DNA of 33,244 nucleotides. Origin: Bacillus hominis (GTDB lineage: Bacteria > Bacillota > Bacilli > Bacillales > Bacillaceae_G). Under the pieces are notes generated by a model. It was not told the origin of the DNA. It ran no database searches and saw only the letters and a list, made by a program, of their open reading frames with translations. The translations under genes were made by a program, and so were the position numbers. The stretch lies in contig NZ_BOQD01000082.1 of NCBI RefSeq assembly GCF_018332515.1, forward strand, positions 1 to 33,244, given 5' to 3'. Below, in pieces: positions 18,724-25,932 of this stretch (positions are counted from its first letter, which is position 1; every line of letters starts with the position of its first letter).

Positions 18724-18852
18724 ATGGGAACAATCGTATGCCAAGTTTGTGAAGGAACAATCGGACATTTTGAGGATGAGAAAACGACAGTACTTTACGG
18801 GAAATGTGGTTCCGATTGTGACTGTGCTAGTAGAGACAATGCGAAAGCTTAA
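18724..18852 (+). CDS. sr1P: GapA-binding peptide SR1P, copy 2
   Basis: A 42-residue paralogue, MGTIVCQVCEGTIGHFEDEK at the start and TTVLYGKCGSDCDC in the middle, with a diverged tail ASRDNAKA that lacks the His residues of copies 1 and 3. Cysteines lie at 6, 9, 28, 32 and 34. The leader and the AGGGGGAAATG ribosome region duplicate those of copy 1, so the duplicated unit is about 188 bp. A longer overlapping frame (18665-18862) is only its out-of-frame shadow. Confidence 0.88.
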   Translation: MGTIVCQVCEGTIGHFEDEKTTVLYGKCGSDCDCASRDNAKA

Positions 18853-18896
18853 TCATATATAAGTAGATTATTCTTAAAACTCAGGGGGAAATGAAA

Positions 18897-19025
18897 ATGG
18901 GAACAATCGTATGCCAAGTTTGTGAAGGAACAATCGGACATTTTGAAGATGAAAAATCAACAGTACTTTATGGGAAATGTGGATCTCATTGCGAATGTGA
19001 CCATAAAGAACATACAAAAGCTTAA
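18897..19025 (+). CDS. sr1P: GapA-binding peptide SR1P, copy 3
   Basis: A 42-residue paralogue that shares its first 20 residues with copy 2 and a His-rich tail (DHKEHTKA) with copy 1; the middle reads KCGSHCECD. Cysteines lie at 6, 9, 28, 32 and 34. CAGGGGGAAATG precedes the start; the AAGTTT/AAACTT leader hairpin is missing. It is the last copy and is followed by the terminator. Confidence 0.88.
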   Translation: MGTIVCQVCEGTIGHFEDEKSTVLYGKCGSHCECDHKEHTKA

Positions 19026-19030
19026 TAATA

Positions 19031-19064
19031 AGAAAAAGCGCCTACATGTGTAGGCGCTTTTTTA
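19031..19064. terminator. Terminator of the SR1P array
   Basis: AAAAAGCGCCTAC (19033-19045) pairs with GTAGGCGCTTTTT (19050-19062) around a 4-nt loop, with a T-run. The stop codon of the convergent tgl gene touches its 3' arm, so it likely works in both directions. Confidence 0.93.
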
Positions 19065-19892
19065 ATAAATTGTAGTTGTATGACCAACTGTTGCAACGAT
19101 TGCATCATCTCTAATCGGAATAAAGCTTATGGATGTCTGTGGTGTACTAGAAGAAGCGTATTGGCTCATTATACGGCTATCGATACGGGTAATAGTATCG
19201 GTCAAGAAAGCTGAAATAAAAGCATAAGGGACTCGTCGTTCATTTAATGAATAAATGATTTCTTCTTTTGTTTTTACACCTACACCATGTCCGTAAAAAA
19301 AGAAATTTCCTAAATAGATTGTGTTTTCTCCTTGCCACTCAATCGTAGCTGGATTCACTTGTGGGTTTTTAAAGTAAACGAGGTCACCTGGAACAAGATC
19401 GCCACCGGTTTTTGTTATGAGCCTTAGATCTTGATCGTAGTCCCATGTATAAAGTAAAAGGTTTGCAAATAGACGATTGAAAGTTTCTTCCTCATACAAT
19501 GATAGTAAAGCTTTGTAAAAAATAATGATCATAGCGGTTGCACATTCAGTTCCATATAGTTTTCCATTTTTGAAAATATCTTGTATGGCAATAGAAGGTG
19601 GTATGTTTGGAAGAAGTTGAAATCCTCCAAGGGATGTTCTTTTCCAATACTGGGGGTTGCAAAAAGATTGTTGAAATGTACGAAACTGAAATCCGCTTTG
19701 AAAAAGTTCTAGTGCAGAGATAATAATATTAACTCGTAAATTGAGATCAAAACTGAGTTCATCAGCTGTTCGGAAGGAATAAACTTCTTGATTTCCTGCC
19801 ATTATTGATAAAATTTGTTGTTTCTCTGCTGCAAATGGCTCATATTCATTTGTGATATAAGGATGTACAATAGAACGGCCTATTACAATCAT
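19062..19892 (-). CDS. tgl: Spore coat protein-glutamine gamma-glutamyltransferase
   Basis: A 276-residue bacterial transglutaminase that cross-links coat proteins through epsilon-(gamma-glutamyl)lysine bonds late in sporulation. The catalytic cysteine is Cys117 in [11 protein letters not shown], with the adjacent Glu116 that takes part in catalysis; the conserved segment [21 protein letters not shown] is the second active-site region. Length matches the family (245 in B. subtilis, about 276 in the B. cereus group). AGGTGGGGAT is the ribosome site. A CATACGATA box upstream suggests SigK control. It is monocistronic on the minus strand, downstream of speA. Confidence 0.95.
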   Translation of the reverse strand: MIVIGRSIVHPYITNEYEPFAAEKQQILSIMAGNQEVYSFRTADELSFDLNLRVNIIISALELFQSGFQFRTFQQSFCNPQYWKRTSLGGFQLLPNIPPSIAIQDIFKNGKLYGTECATAMIIIFYKALLSLYEEETFNRLFANLLLYTWDYDQDLRLITKTGGDLVPGDLVYFKNPQVNPATIEWQGENTIYLGNFFFYGHGVGVKTKEEIIYSLNERRVPYAFISAFLTDTITRIDSRIMSQYASSSTPQTSISFIPIRDDAIVATVGHTTTIY

Positions 19893-19926
19893 AATAGTAT
19901 CCCCACCTATACGTTACATTCTTTAA

Positions 19927-19954
19927 TATCGTATGAGAAAAGGAAAAAAAGGTG
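19927..19954 (-). promoter_or_regulatory. Candidate SigK promoter of tgl
   Basis: Minus strand: CACC, 15-bp spacer, CATACGATA. The -10 fits CATAnnnTA exactly; the spacer is about one base shorter than usual. Confidence 0.5.
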
Positions 19955-19980
19955 AAAGAAAAGCCTATCAACTGATAGGC
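19955..19980 (-). terminator. Terminator of speA overlapping its stop codon
   Basis: On the minus strand GCCTATCA-GT-TGATAGGC (19980-19963) is followed by TTTTCTTT. The speA stop codon (19970-19968) lies inside the stem. Confidence 0.85.
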
Positions 19981-21440
19981 TTGTACTCTTTAATAACACG
20001 TAATGTTTGTAATGTCATATCTTCGGGACCTTGTACAGGTAACCCAGCTTCTAAATTTTTACGAATATATTCTAAGTTATCTTGTGTAATAATTTCCCCC
20101 GGAGTAAAGATTGGAATCCCTGGCGGATAAACCATAACAAAATCAGCTATAATACGACCTGCTGCGTTTTCAAATGGAATGACTTCTGTTTCTGAATAAA
20201 AAGCATCTCTAGGAGAAAGTGCTAGCACAGGTATTTCTGGTATTTCTACTTGTACTTGAACACCTTTATCTGCTCTATTTCTGTATGTCGCTGCTAAATC
20301 TTGTAATGCTGTAATAAGTGTATCTGTTTCACTTTCTGTATCTCCAAATGTGATAAGACAAAGTATGTTATATAAATCAGAGAGTTCTACTTCAATGTTG
20401 TAATGTTCTCTAAGCCATACCTCAGCCTGATGGCCTGTAATACCTAAATCTTTGACAGATACAATTATCTTTGTAGGATCATAGTTAAAAGTAGCATCTG
20501 TACCTAGCATCTCTTTTCCAGGACAATAAAGATGCTCAATAACATTTATAGCATCACGAACATGTTCAGCTAATTGTATTGTTTGTTCTATGAGAGCTTT
20601 TCCTTCTGTAGCAAGACGTTTTCTGGCAACATCAAGAGATGCTAACAAAATGTAAGAAGTTGATGTAGTCGTAAGCATGCTAATAATGGATTGAACATGT
20701 TTTACGTTAACAAGCCCCTCTTTTACATTAAGAATAGAGCTTTGGGTTAAAGACCCTCCTAATTTGTGAACACTTGTTGCTGCCATATCTGCACCGGCTT
20801 GCATAGCTGACATCGGCAATTCATCATGAAAATGGATATGAACACCGTGAGCTTCATCAACAAGTACAGGAATATCGTAAGAATGAGCTAATTCTACAAT
20901 CTGCTCTAAATCTGCAGCAAACCCAAAATATGTTGGATTTATAACAAGTAAGCCTTTCGCATCTGAGTGCTCTTCAAGAGCCTTTTTGACAGATTGAATT
21001 GTGATCCCATGTGAAATGCCGAGCTCCGGATCAATCTCCGGATGCATGAAAATTGGTTTTGCACCTGAGAAAATAATAGCTGACATTACTGATTTATGCA
21101 CATTTCGTGGCACGAGGATTTTATCCCCAGGACCGCAAACGCTCATCACCATTGTCATAATTGCACCACTTGTACCTTGAATAGAAAAGAACGTATGATC
21201 CGCACCGAAAGCAGCGGCTGCTAAATCCTGTGCTTCTTTAATCATACCCTTTGGATGATGTAAATCATCGAGCGGCGCAATATTAATTAAATCAATTGCT
21301 AATGCATTATGCCCAATAAATTCGCGAAATGTAGGATCCATGCCCTGTCCTTTTTTATGACCAGGAATATGGAATTGAACTGGATTTCGCTTACTGTGCT
21401 CAACTAAAGCGGTAAACAATGGTGTTTCGTATTGGGACAA
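19968..21440 (-). CDS. speA: Arginine decarboxylase (PLP-dependent, Orn/Lys/Arg family)
   Basis: A 490-residue fold-type I PLP enzyme of the Orn/Lys/Arg decarboxylase family; SpeA converts arginine to agmatine, the first step of Bacillus polyamine synthesis. HIPGHKKG (about 24-31), the cofactor loop QGTSGA, LVDEAHGVH (Asp195) and the Schiff-base lysine Lys226 in SVHKLGGSLTQSS are present. The frame is open to 21497, but TTG 21440 is chosen: GAAGGGGTG precedes it and the length is then identical to B. subtilis SpeA, which starts MSQ. No speE/speB genes are adjacent. Its upstream region now carries a tnpB element. Confidence 0.93.
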   Translation of the reverse strand: MSQYETPLFTALVEHSKRNPVQFHIPGHKKGQGMDPTFREFIGHNALAIDLINIAPLDDLHHPKGMIKEAQDLAAAAFGADHTFFSIQGTSGAIMTMVMSVCGPGDKILVPRNVHKSVMSAIIFSGAKPIFMHPEIDPELGISHGITIQSVKKALEEHSDAKGLLVINPTYFGFAADLEQIVELAHSYDIPVLVDEAHGVHIHFHDELPMSAMQAGADMAATSVHKLGGSLTQSSILNVKEGLVNVKHVQSIISMLTTTSTSYILLASLDVARKRLATEGKALIEQTIQLAEHVRDAINVIEHLYCPGKEMLGTDATFNYDPTKIIVSVKDLGITGHQAEVWLREHYNIEVELSDLYNILCLITFGDTESETDTLITALQDLAATYRNRADKGVQVQVEIPEIPVLALSPRDAFYSETEVIPFENAAGRIIADFVMVYPPGIPIFTPGEIITQDNLEYIRKNLEAGLPVQGPEDMTLQTLRVIKEYKPIS

Positions 21441-21660
21441 TCTATACACCCCTTCTTCTTCGTAATATTTATTAGAGTTTGTTTTATATGATTTCATCTC
21501 ATTCTAAAAGGAAATTAAGATGGCAAACTTTTAGAACTTGACTTGTTTTTCTGCCATTCGCAAAAGCCTTTTTGGGGATGGTAGTCTCACTTTATTCTCT
21601 ATAAAACAAAAGCATTATATCACCAATAATTATAGATGTATAGAAAAAACTCATTTTCAA
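21441..21660. other. speA upstream region
   Basis: About 220 bp of AT-rich DNA before the insertion-element remnants. It should contain the speA promoter on the minus strand, but I cannot single out a convincing one. No ORF with a ribosome site is seen. Confidence 0.4.
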
Positions 21661-21688
21661 GGTGTGTATGTTTAACGCACTATCCGAA

Positions 21689-21768
21689 AGAAGTCTCCTT
21701 CCTCAAGCGTGTGAAGGACGATAGCAAAGCGGTAGGTGGGAGATGAATTGCGGTTTGGCGTAGCCAAA
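21689..21768 (+). mobile_element. Orphan omegaRNA-like right end of a different tnpB family
   Basis: CTCCTTCCT (21695-21703) pairs with AGGTGGGAG (21734-21742) with one mismatch and one wobble, preceded by GAAAGAAGT and followed by ATGAATTG. This copies the GAAG-stem-loop-stem-terminal pentamer plan of tnpB right ends but differs in sequence from the intact one at 23122-23183. TTTGGC/GCCAAA follows. No tnpB fragment belongs to it, so it seems a leftover end. Confidence 0.45.
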
Positions 21769-21928
21769 GAAATTGGTTTTCCTATTTATTTTGCCTCTGA
21801 TATAATCAATCTTATAAGAGGTAATGTTTGGTATGACAATGAAATGAGATAATCATGCAGTGTTCATGTTGTGTTATCACCGCCATAGATAAAGTAGAAA
21901 TATTTATGGGAAAGTGAGATGAATTGAT

Positions 21929-23041
21929 ATGACAACGCATAATAAGGCGTATAAGTTTCGTCTGTATCCAACAGAAGAACAAGCTTATCTGATACGGAAA
22001 ACTTTCGGGTGTGTACGCTTTGTTTATAACAAAATGCTAGCTGAGCGGAAAGAAGTATATGAAAAGTACAAAGAGAACAAGGAAGAACTGAAGAAACAAA
22101 AATTCCCTACTCCTGCGAAATACAAAGTAGAGTATGAATGGTTGAAAGAAGTCGATTCATTAGCATTGGCTAACGCTCAATTAAACTTGCAAACTGCTTA
22201 TAAGAATTTTTTTAGTGGTCAAAGTGATTTTCCTACATTCAAAAGTAGAAAGAGTAGAAAATCATATACAACGAATAGAGTAAACGGAAATATTATGTTA
22301 TTTCATGGCTATATCAAATTACCGAAACTAAAAATGGTGCGATTGAAACAACATAGAGAGATACCGCAAAACCACATCATCAAATCATGTACGATTTCGA
22401 TGACACCAACCGGTAAGTATTACGTATCTGTCTTGACCGAATATGAAAAGGAAATCCTTCAAAAAGAAGTAGAAAGTGTAGTTGGATTAGACTTCGCAAT
22501 GGCTGAATTGTACGTGAGTAGCGAAGATGAGAAAGCCAATTATCCTCGCTTTTATCGTCAGATGCTGGACCGATTAGCAAAGGCACAACGAGTATTAGCA
22601 AGACGTGTACAAGGCTCAGCACGCTTTAATAAACAACGGATCCGTGTAGCGAAGTTGCATGAAAAAGTCGCAAATCAACGTAAAAATTTCCTTCATCATA
22701 AGTCGAAAGAATTGGCTACTCATTTTGATGTTGTAGCAATCGAAGACTTATATATGAAAGGAATGTCACGAGCGCTTCGCTTTGGTAAGAGTGTAGCGGA
22801 TAACGGTTGGAGGATGTTCACGACATTTTTAGCATATAAGCTACAAGAACAAGGAAAACAGCTTGTAAAAATAGGTAAATGGTTTCCTTCTACAAAGATG
22901 TGTAGTCGTTGTGGAAACAAAAAAGAAATGTCATTATCTGAACGCATGTATGAGTGTTCGTGTGGACTCACAATAAGTCGTGACTATAACGCAGCTATCA
23001 ATATCAAAAAGGAAGCTATACGGTTATTAGTATTGATGTAA
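21929..23041 (+). CDS. tnpB: RNA-guided endonuclease TnpB (IS200/IS605 family)
   Basis: A 370-residue TnpB, the ancestor type of Cas12. The N-terminal helix-turn-helix/wedge part starts YKFRLYPTEEQAYLI; the split RuvC nuclease keeps all catalytic residues: Asp188 in VVGLDFAM, Glu272 in VVAIEDLYMKGM and Asp352 in ISRDYNAAINI. A zinc finger uses Cys325, Cys328, Cys343 and Cys345. The frame is intact and full-length. TnpB cleaves DNA next to a TAM under guidance of an RNA from the element's right end, which helps the element survive excision. There is no tnpA beside it. The ribosome site is weak (GTGAG). Confidence 0.95.
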   Translation: MTTHNKAYKFRLYPTEEQAYLIRKTFGCVRFVYNKMLAERKEVYEKYKENKEELKKQKFPTPAKYKVEYEWLKEVDSLALANAQLNLQTAYKNFFSGQSDFPTFKSRKSRKSYTTNRVNGNIMLFHGYIKLPKLKMVRLKQHREIPQNHIIKSCTISMTPTGKYYVSVLTEYEKEILQKEVESVVGLDFAMAELYVSSEDEKANYPRFYRQMLDRLAKAQRVLARRVQGSARFNKQRIRVAKLHEKVANQRKNFLHHKSKELATHFDVVAIEDLYMKGMSRALRFGKSVADNGWRMFTTFLAYKLQEQGKQLVKIGKWFPSTKMCSRCGNKKEMSLSERMYECSCGLTISRDYNAAINIKKEAIRLLVLM

Positions 23042-23203
23042 ATCGTAAGAAATAACCTTTGGAACAAGGGAGTTAGCTCGGCTGTCCTCAGACAAATTCG
23101 TTAGCTATCAAAAGTAACGATGAACCGAGAAGCCCCCACTTCGGGGTAAGCTCGTAAGAGATACTAAGTGGGGGGTAGTTCACATACCGCAAAGAGGAAG
23201 ACA
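23000..23203 (+). ncRNA. Putative omegaRNA (scaffold plus guide) of TnpB
   Basis: The DNA from the end of tnpB to the right end should encode the guide RNA. A 9-bp stem CCCCCACTT (23133-23141) with AAGTGGGGG (23166-23174) ends the scaffold; GTAGTTCAC closes the element at 23183. The next 16-20 nt (starting ATACCGCAAAGAGG) would then act as the guide. The 5' limit inside tnpB is an assumption from related systems. Confidence 0.6.
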
Positions 23204-23317
23204 ATTCCATTGAAATGGATAAATGGTGTATAATGCAGAGTGGCTATAGTGAAGAATAAAAGATTCTCTTAAAGGTAGCATAATGGAAAAAGAAAGAATA
23301 CTGAATGAGGTGCAAAA

Positions 23318-23587
23318 ATGGAATATCAATATCCACTTGATTACGATTGGTCAAATGAAGAAATGGTAGCAGTTGTAAAGTTTTATGAAGCGATTGAAAA
23401 GGTATATGAAAAAGGAGTTTTGAGAGAAGATTTGATGGAATTATATCGTCGTTTTAAAGAGATTGTGCCATCGAAGGCAGCGGAGAAAAAAATTGATAAA
23501 GAATTTCAAGAAGTAAGTGGATATTCTATATATCGTACGATTCAAAAAGCAAAAGAAGTAGCAGAAAAAAAGATTGTTAAAATATAA
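23318..23587 (+). CDS. yktA: UPF0223 family protein YktA
   Basis: An 89-residue helical protein of family UPF0223. Characteristic are [19 protein letters not shown] at the start and a basic, lysine-rich C-terminal helix. No biochemical function is known. GAGGTG precedes the ATG. It is next to speA in B. subtilis too; here a tnpB element separates the two. A terminator follows at 23637-23664, shared with the convergent yktB. Confidence 0.88.
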   Translation: MEYQYPLDYDWSNEEMVAVVKFYEAIEKVYEKGVLREDLMELYRRFKEIVPSKAAEKKIDKEFQEVSGYSIYRTIQKAKEVAEKKIVKI

Positions 23588-23636
23588 AAATATTTTGAAA
23601 AATAAAATGCGAAGTGCTATAATGTGATAACAACTA

Positions 23637-23664
23637 AAAACGGACAATATAAATTGTCCGTTTT
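23637..23664. terminator. Bidirectional terminator between yktA and yktB
   Basis: AAAACGGACAAT (23637-23648) pairs with ATTGTCCGTTTT (23653-23664), with A and T runs on both sides. Confidence 0.92.
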
Positions 23665-23667
23665 CTA

Positions 23668-24294
23668 CTATCGATTACAAAGTGCATATAAAGGAAGGAG
23701 TGATTGCATCGTAGATTCAATCTTAGCAAGGAATTGTTCGTTGGTCATTGCTGAAAACTCCTCTGGTGATATGTGAATACCGACTAATAATTCTGCTTTT
23801 TTAACAGTAGCTAAACGTTCAATCATCTTTTGTAAGTCTTCCGTTTCAAGCGTTTTATGTAATTTTACAACTGGTTTAGTATGGTCAATGGACCAAACGA
23901 AGTCATTTGGAATATTTGTTTTTAAATCATTTAAATGTTCTAAGAAGGCGTGAGCCGTCTCCACTTTTTGTGGACACTCATAGATTAAACCAAAGTATAT
24001 GAAGGCATGAGTACCCCATAAGCCAATTTGGAAGTGTGGTAACATTTTATATCCACGTTTATTTGTTGAAAAAGCAACCCAAGTATCGTTTGGTGGATTG
24101 ACTTTGCGGCGTGCATGTTTTGCTACATGGTAGAAAAAGTTTTCATCGGTTTGCTTGGATAAATATTCTGCAAACTGTTCCCCTAAAGCTTCTAGCTTAG
24201 GATGAATATTCGTTTTAATTGCGCTCATTCGTTCTTCAAGACCATCAACAGTAAAGACTTCAAAATCAGTTGATGTGAATGTTTGTAGTGTCAT
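23668..24294 (-). CDS. yktB: UPF0637 family protein YktB (DUF1054)
   Basis: A 208-residue soluble protein. Sequence and length match YktB/DUF1054: [18 protein letters not shown] at the start, the central [19 protein letters not shown], and a C-terminal helical part. A structure is known for the family, but the function is not. Its start follows TTGGAGGAAC on the minus strand. It is convergent with yktA, as in B. subtilis. Confidence 0.9.
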   Translation of the reverse strand: MTLQTFTSTDFEVFTVDGLEERMSAIKTNIHPKLEALGEQFAEYLSKQTDENFFYHVAKHARRKVNPPNDTWVAFSTNKRGYKMLPHFQIGLWGTHAFIYFGLIYECPQKVETAHAFLEHLNDLKTNIPNDFVWSIDHTKPVVKLHKTLETEDLQKMIERLATVKKAELLVGIHISPEEFSAMTNEQFLAKIESTMQSLLPLYALCNR

Positions 24295-24499
24295 GATTGT
24301 TCCTCCAACTCCTATTTTGTTTTAATTTTAGCATAGCTTGTACTATTCATAAAAAAAACAGCACAAAAAAATTTAAATAAAAAAATATAATTTTGTTGCA
24401 TAGATGATTTATCCAACATAGTATAGTATAAAACAAAAAATCAGAAAATTGAATTAATTCTAGTCCGAGGGCAGACGAATATTGGGAGGAGGCAAAAAA

Positions 24500-24688
24500 A
24501 TGAGACAGGTGATTAATGCGTTAAAGAGAACAGATGCCGAAAAGAGAATTCCGGTGCTACGTTTGGAGTTAGATTATGAATTAGCAACTTTATATGATGC
24601 GATGATGGATAACGACAAACAGAAAAAAGAAGAGTGCGTACAAAAATTAGAAGTGTTAAGACTTGAAATGATCCGTTTAGAAGCGTAA
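24500..24688 (+). CDS. ykzI: YkzI-like small helical protein
   Basis: A 62-residue highly charged protein, probably one helical hairpin (RTDAEKRIPVLRLELDYEL; DNDKQKKEECVQKLEVLRLE). In B. subtilis ykzI (64 residues) sits in this same place between yktB and yktC, and the size agrees. GGGAGGAGG stands 6-8 bp before ATG 24500, which decides the start over the in-frame codon at 24482. Function is unknown. Confidence 0.75.
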   Translation: MRQVINALKRTDAEKRIPVLRLELDYELATLYDAMMDNDKQKKEECVQKLEVLRLEMIRLEA

Positions 24689-24717
24689 TAATAGTATATG
24701 TATAAATAATTAGTTGG

Positions 24718-24746
24718 TGCGAACCTTATAAAGGGTTCGTTTTTTC
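24718..24746 (+). terminator. Terminator after ykzI
   Basis: CGAACC (24720-24725) pairs with GGTTCG (24734-24739), followed by TTTTTTT. Confidence 0.85.
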
Positions 24747-24776
24747 TGTGAACAGTATAGATCGGAGTGTTTAAAC

Positions 24777-25568
24777 ATGCAAGAAGTATGGAACGACATC
24801 GATACACACGCGAAACAGTGGATTCGAGAAGCGGGAGAACATTTAATGGCGTCACTGAAAAAAACACTTGTTATAGAAACAAAGTCAAATGCAGCTGATT
24901 TAGTAACAAACATGGACCGAGAAACGGAGCAGTTTTTAATTGGGAAAATTAAAGAAACATTCCCGGCTCATAATATTTTAGGAGAAGAAGGCTACGGAGA
25001 TGAGATTACCTCTTCTAATGGGGTTGTTTGGTTAATTGATCCAATTGACGGCACGATGAACTTTGTTCATCAAAAAAGGAATTTCGCAATCTCAATCGGG
25101 ATTTATGAGAACGGTATCGGAAAGATTGGTCTTATTTATGATCCAGTTCATGACGAACTATATCATGCGGTAAAGGGAGAAGGGGCTTTTTGCAACGATT
25201 TAGCTATTCCCATGTTGGAAAAAGGAACGGTAGAGCATGGAGTTATAGCTTTGAATGCGATATGGCTTACTGATAATCCATTGCTTAATATGGAAAAAAT
25301 GATGATGCTCGTTAAGAAGGCGAGAGGTACGAGGTCATATGGTTGTGCAGCGTTAGAAATGGTATATGTTGCAACGGGAAGATTAGATGCATATGTAACA
25401 CCGCGCTTATCGCCATGGGACTTTGGCGGGGGACAGATTATTGTGGAAGAAGTTGGCGGTAAAGTGACAACGTTCTTGGGAACACCTCTTTCTATTGTAG
25501 AGAAAAGCAGTGTGTTAGTTGCAAAACCAGGAGTATACGAAGAATTATTACCATTTGTATCGCAATAA
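24777..25568 (+). CDS. yktC: Inositol monophosphatase family protein YktC
   Basis: A 263-residue Mg-dependent phosphatase of the IMPase/SuhB family. The metal sites appear as ILGEEGYGDE (about 62-71), IDPIDGTMNF (about 85-94) and SPWDFGGGQIIVEEVGG (about 204-220). Likely substrates are inositol-1-phosphate or related phosphate esters (a pApase role cannot be excluded). The usual WDxAAG reads WDFGGG here, a common variant in Bacilli. GGAGTG is the ribosome site. Gene order yktB-ykzI-yktC is conserved. Confidence 0.92.
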   Translation: MQEVWNDIDTHAKQWIREAGEHLMASLKKTLVIETKSNAADLVTNMDRETEQFLIGKIKETFPAHNILGEEGYGDEITSSNGVVWLIDPIDGTMNFVHQKRNFAISIGIYENGIGKIGLIYDPVHDELYHAVKGEGAFCNDLAIPMLEKGTVEHGVIALNAIWLTDNPLLNMEKMMMLVKKARGTRSYGCAALEMVYVATGRLDAYVTPRLSPWDFGGGQIIVEEVGGKVTTFLGTPLSIVEKSSVLVAKPGVYEELLPFVSQ

Positions 25569-25570
25569 TG

Positions 25571-25610
25571 AAAAAAAGTAAGAGGCATAAAGAAGCTTCT
25601 TACTTTTTAA
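25571..25610. terminator. Bidirectional terminator between yktC and ylaF
   Basis: AAAAAGTAAGAGGC (25573-25586) pairs with GCTTCTTACTTTTT (25595-25608), one G-U pair. Confidence 0.9.
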
Positions 25611-25612
25611 TG

Positions 25613-25792
25613 TTATTGCGATTTACGCATTTTTCTTTTTGTTACAAAACCGTATCCGACTGTAACAAATGTGCCAATAATGCAAATAATAATGCCGATG
25701 GGACTATTTTCAGCAATCATAATTCCGATACCAATTAAGAAGATAACACCGATAATTGCTGTTAATAAAAAGCGATATTGAATGTGTTCCAT
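25613..25792 (-). CDS. ylaF: Small membrane protein YlaF (DUF5325)
   Basis: A 59-residue protein with two membrane helices (about residues 9-27 and 31-49) joined by ENSP and ending in the basic KRKMRKSQ. Size and its place divergent from typA match YlaF/DUF5325. TGGAGGGTGAAG before ATG 25792 sets the start; the in-frame codon at 25840 lacks a ribosome site. Function is unknown. Confidence 0.8.
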   Translation of the reverse strand: MEHIQYRFLLTAIIGVIFLIGIGIMIAENSPIGIIICIIGTFVTVGYGFVTKRKMRKSQ

Positions 25793-25932
25793 TTCTTCAC
25801 CCTCCAATCTCATTTTACTTTCACAAAAGTAAGAATACAACTATATTTTCATTCTTGATTTTATTTTGATTGCCATAGTATCCCCTTCGCTCTTATAATA
25901 GAGAAGGATTAAAAAGACATTAGGAGTTGGAC

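Larger units (their letters stand above)
18479..19064 (+). ncRNA. SR1-like dual-function transcript carrying three SR1P ORFs
   Basis: From the promoter at 18444-18472 to the terminator at 19033-19064 a single RNA of about 585 nt would carry three SR1P genes. In B. subtilis the 205-nt SR1 RNA, located likewise between pdhD and speA and under CcpN, both encodes SR1P and base-pairs with ahrC mRNA. Position, promoter and peptide support homology. Whether this longer RNA base-pairs with any mRNA cannot be seen here. Confidence 0.55.
21661..23183 (+). mobile_element. IS200/IS605-type element with tnpB only
   Basis: A stand-alone tnpB with a 3' hairpin scaffold ending GTAGTTCAC at 23183, the layout of IS1341-like elements that lack the TnpA transposase and need one in trans. 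The right boundary is well supported by the terminal hairpin 23133-23174 followed by TTCAC. The left boundary is uncertain: I placed it near 21661, because the DNA before looks like ordinary intergenic sequence, but it may lie anywhere between there and about 21900. Confidence 0.6.

Noticed and set aside
18665-18862. 65-codon plus-strand frame over SR1P copy 2
   Set aside because: It runs in another frame through copy 2. The conserved SR1P frame with AGGGGG is the real one.
21855-21920. About 20-codon frame starting MQCSCC just before tnpB
   Set aside because: It has no good ribosome site and no similarity that I recognise. The DNA is more likely part of the element's left end.
25163-25588. 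141-codon minus-strand frame opposite yktC
   Set aside because: It is the shadow of a well-supported IMPase gene.
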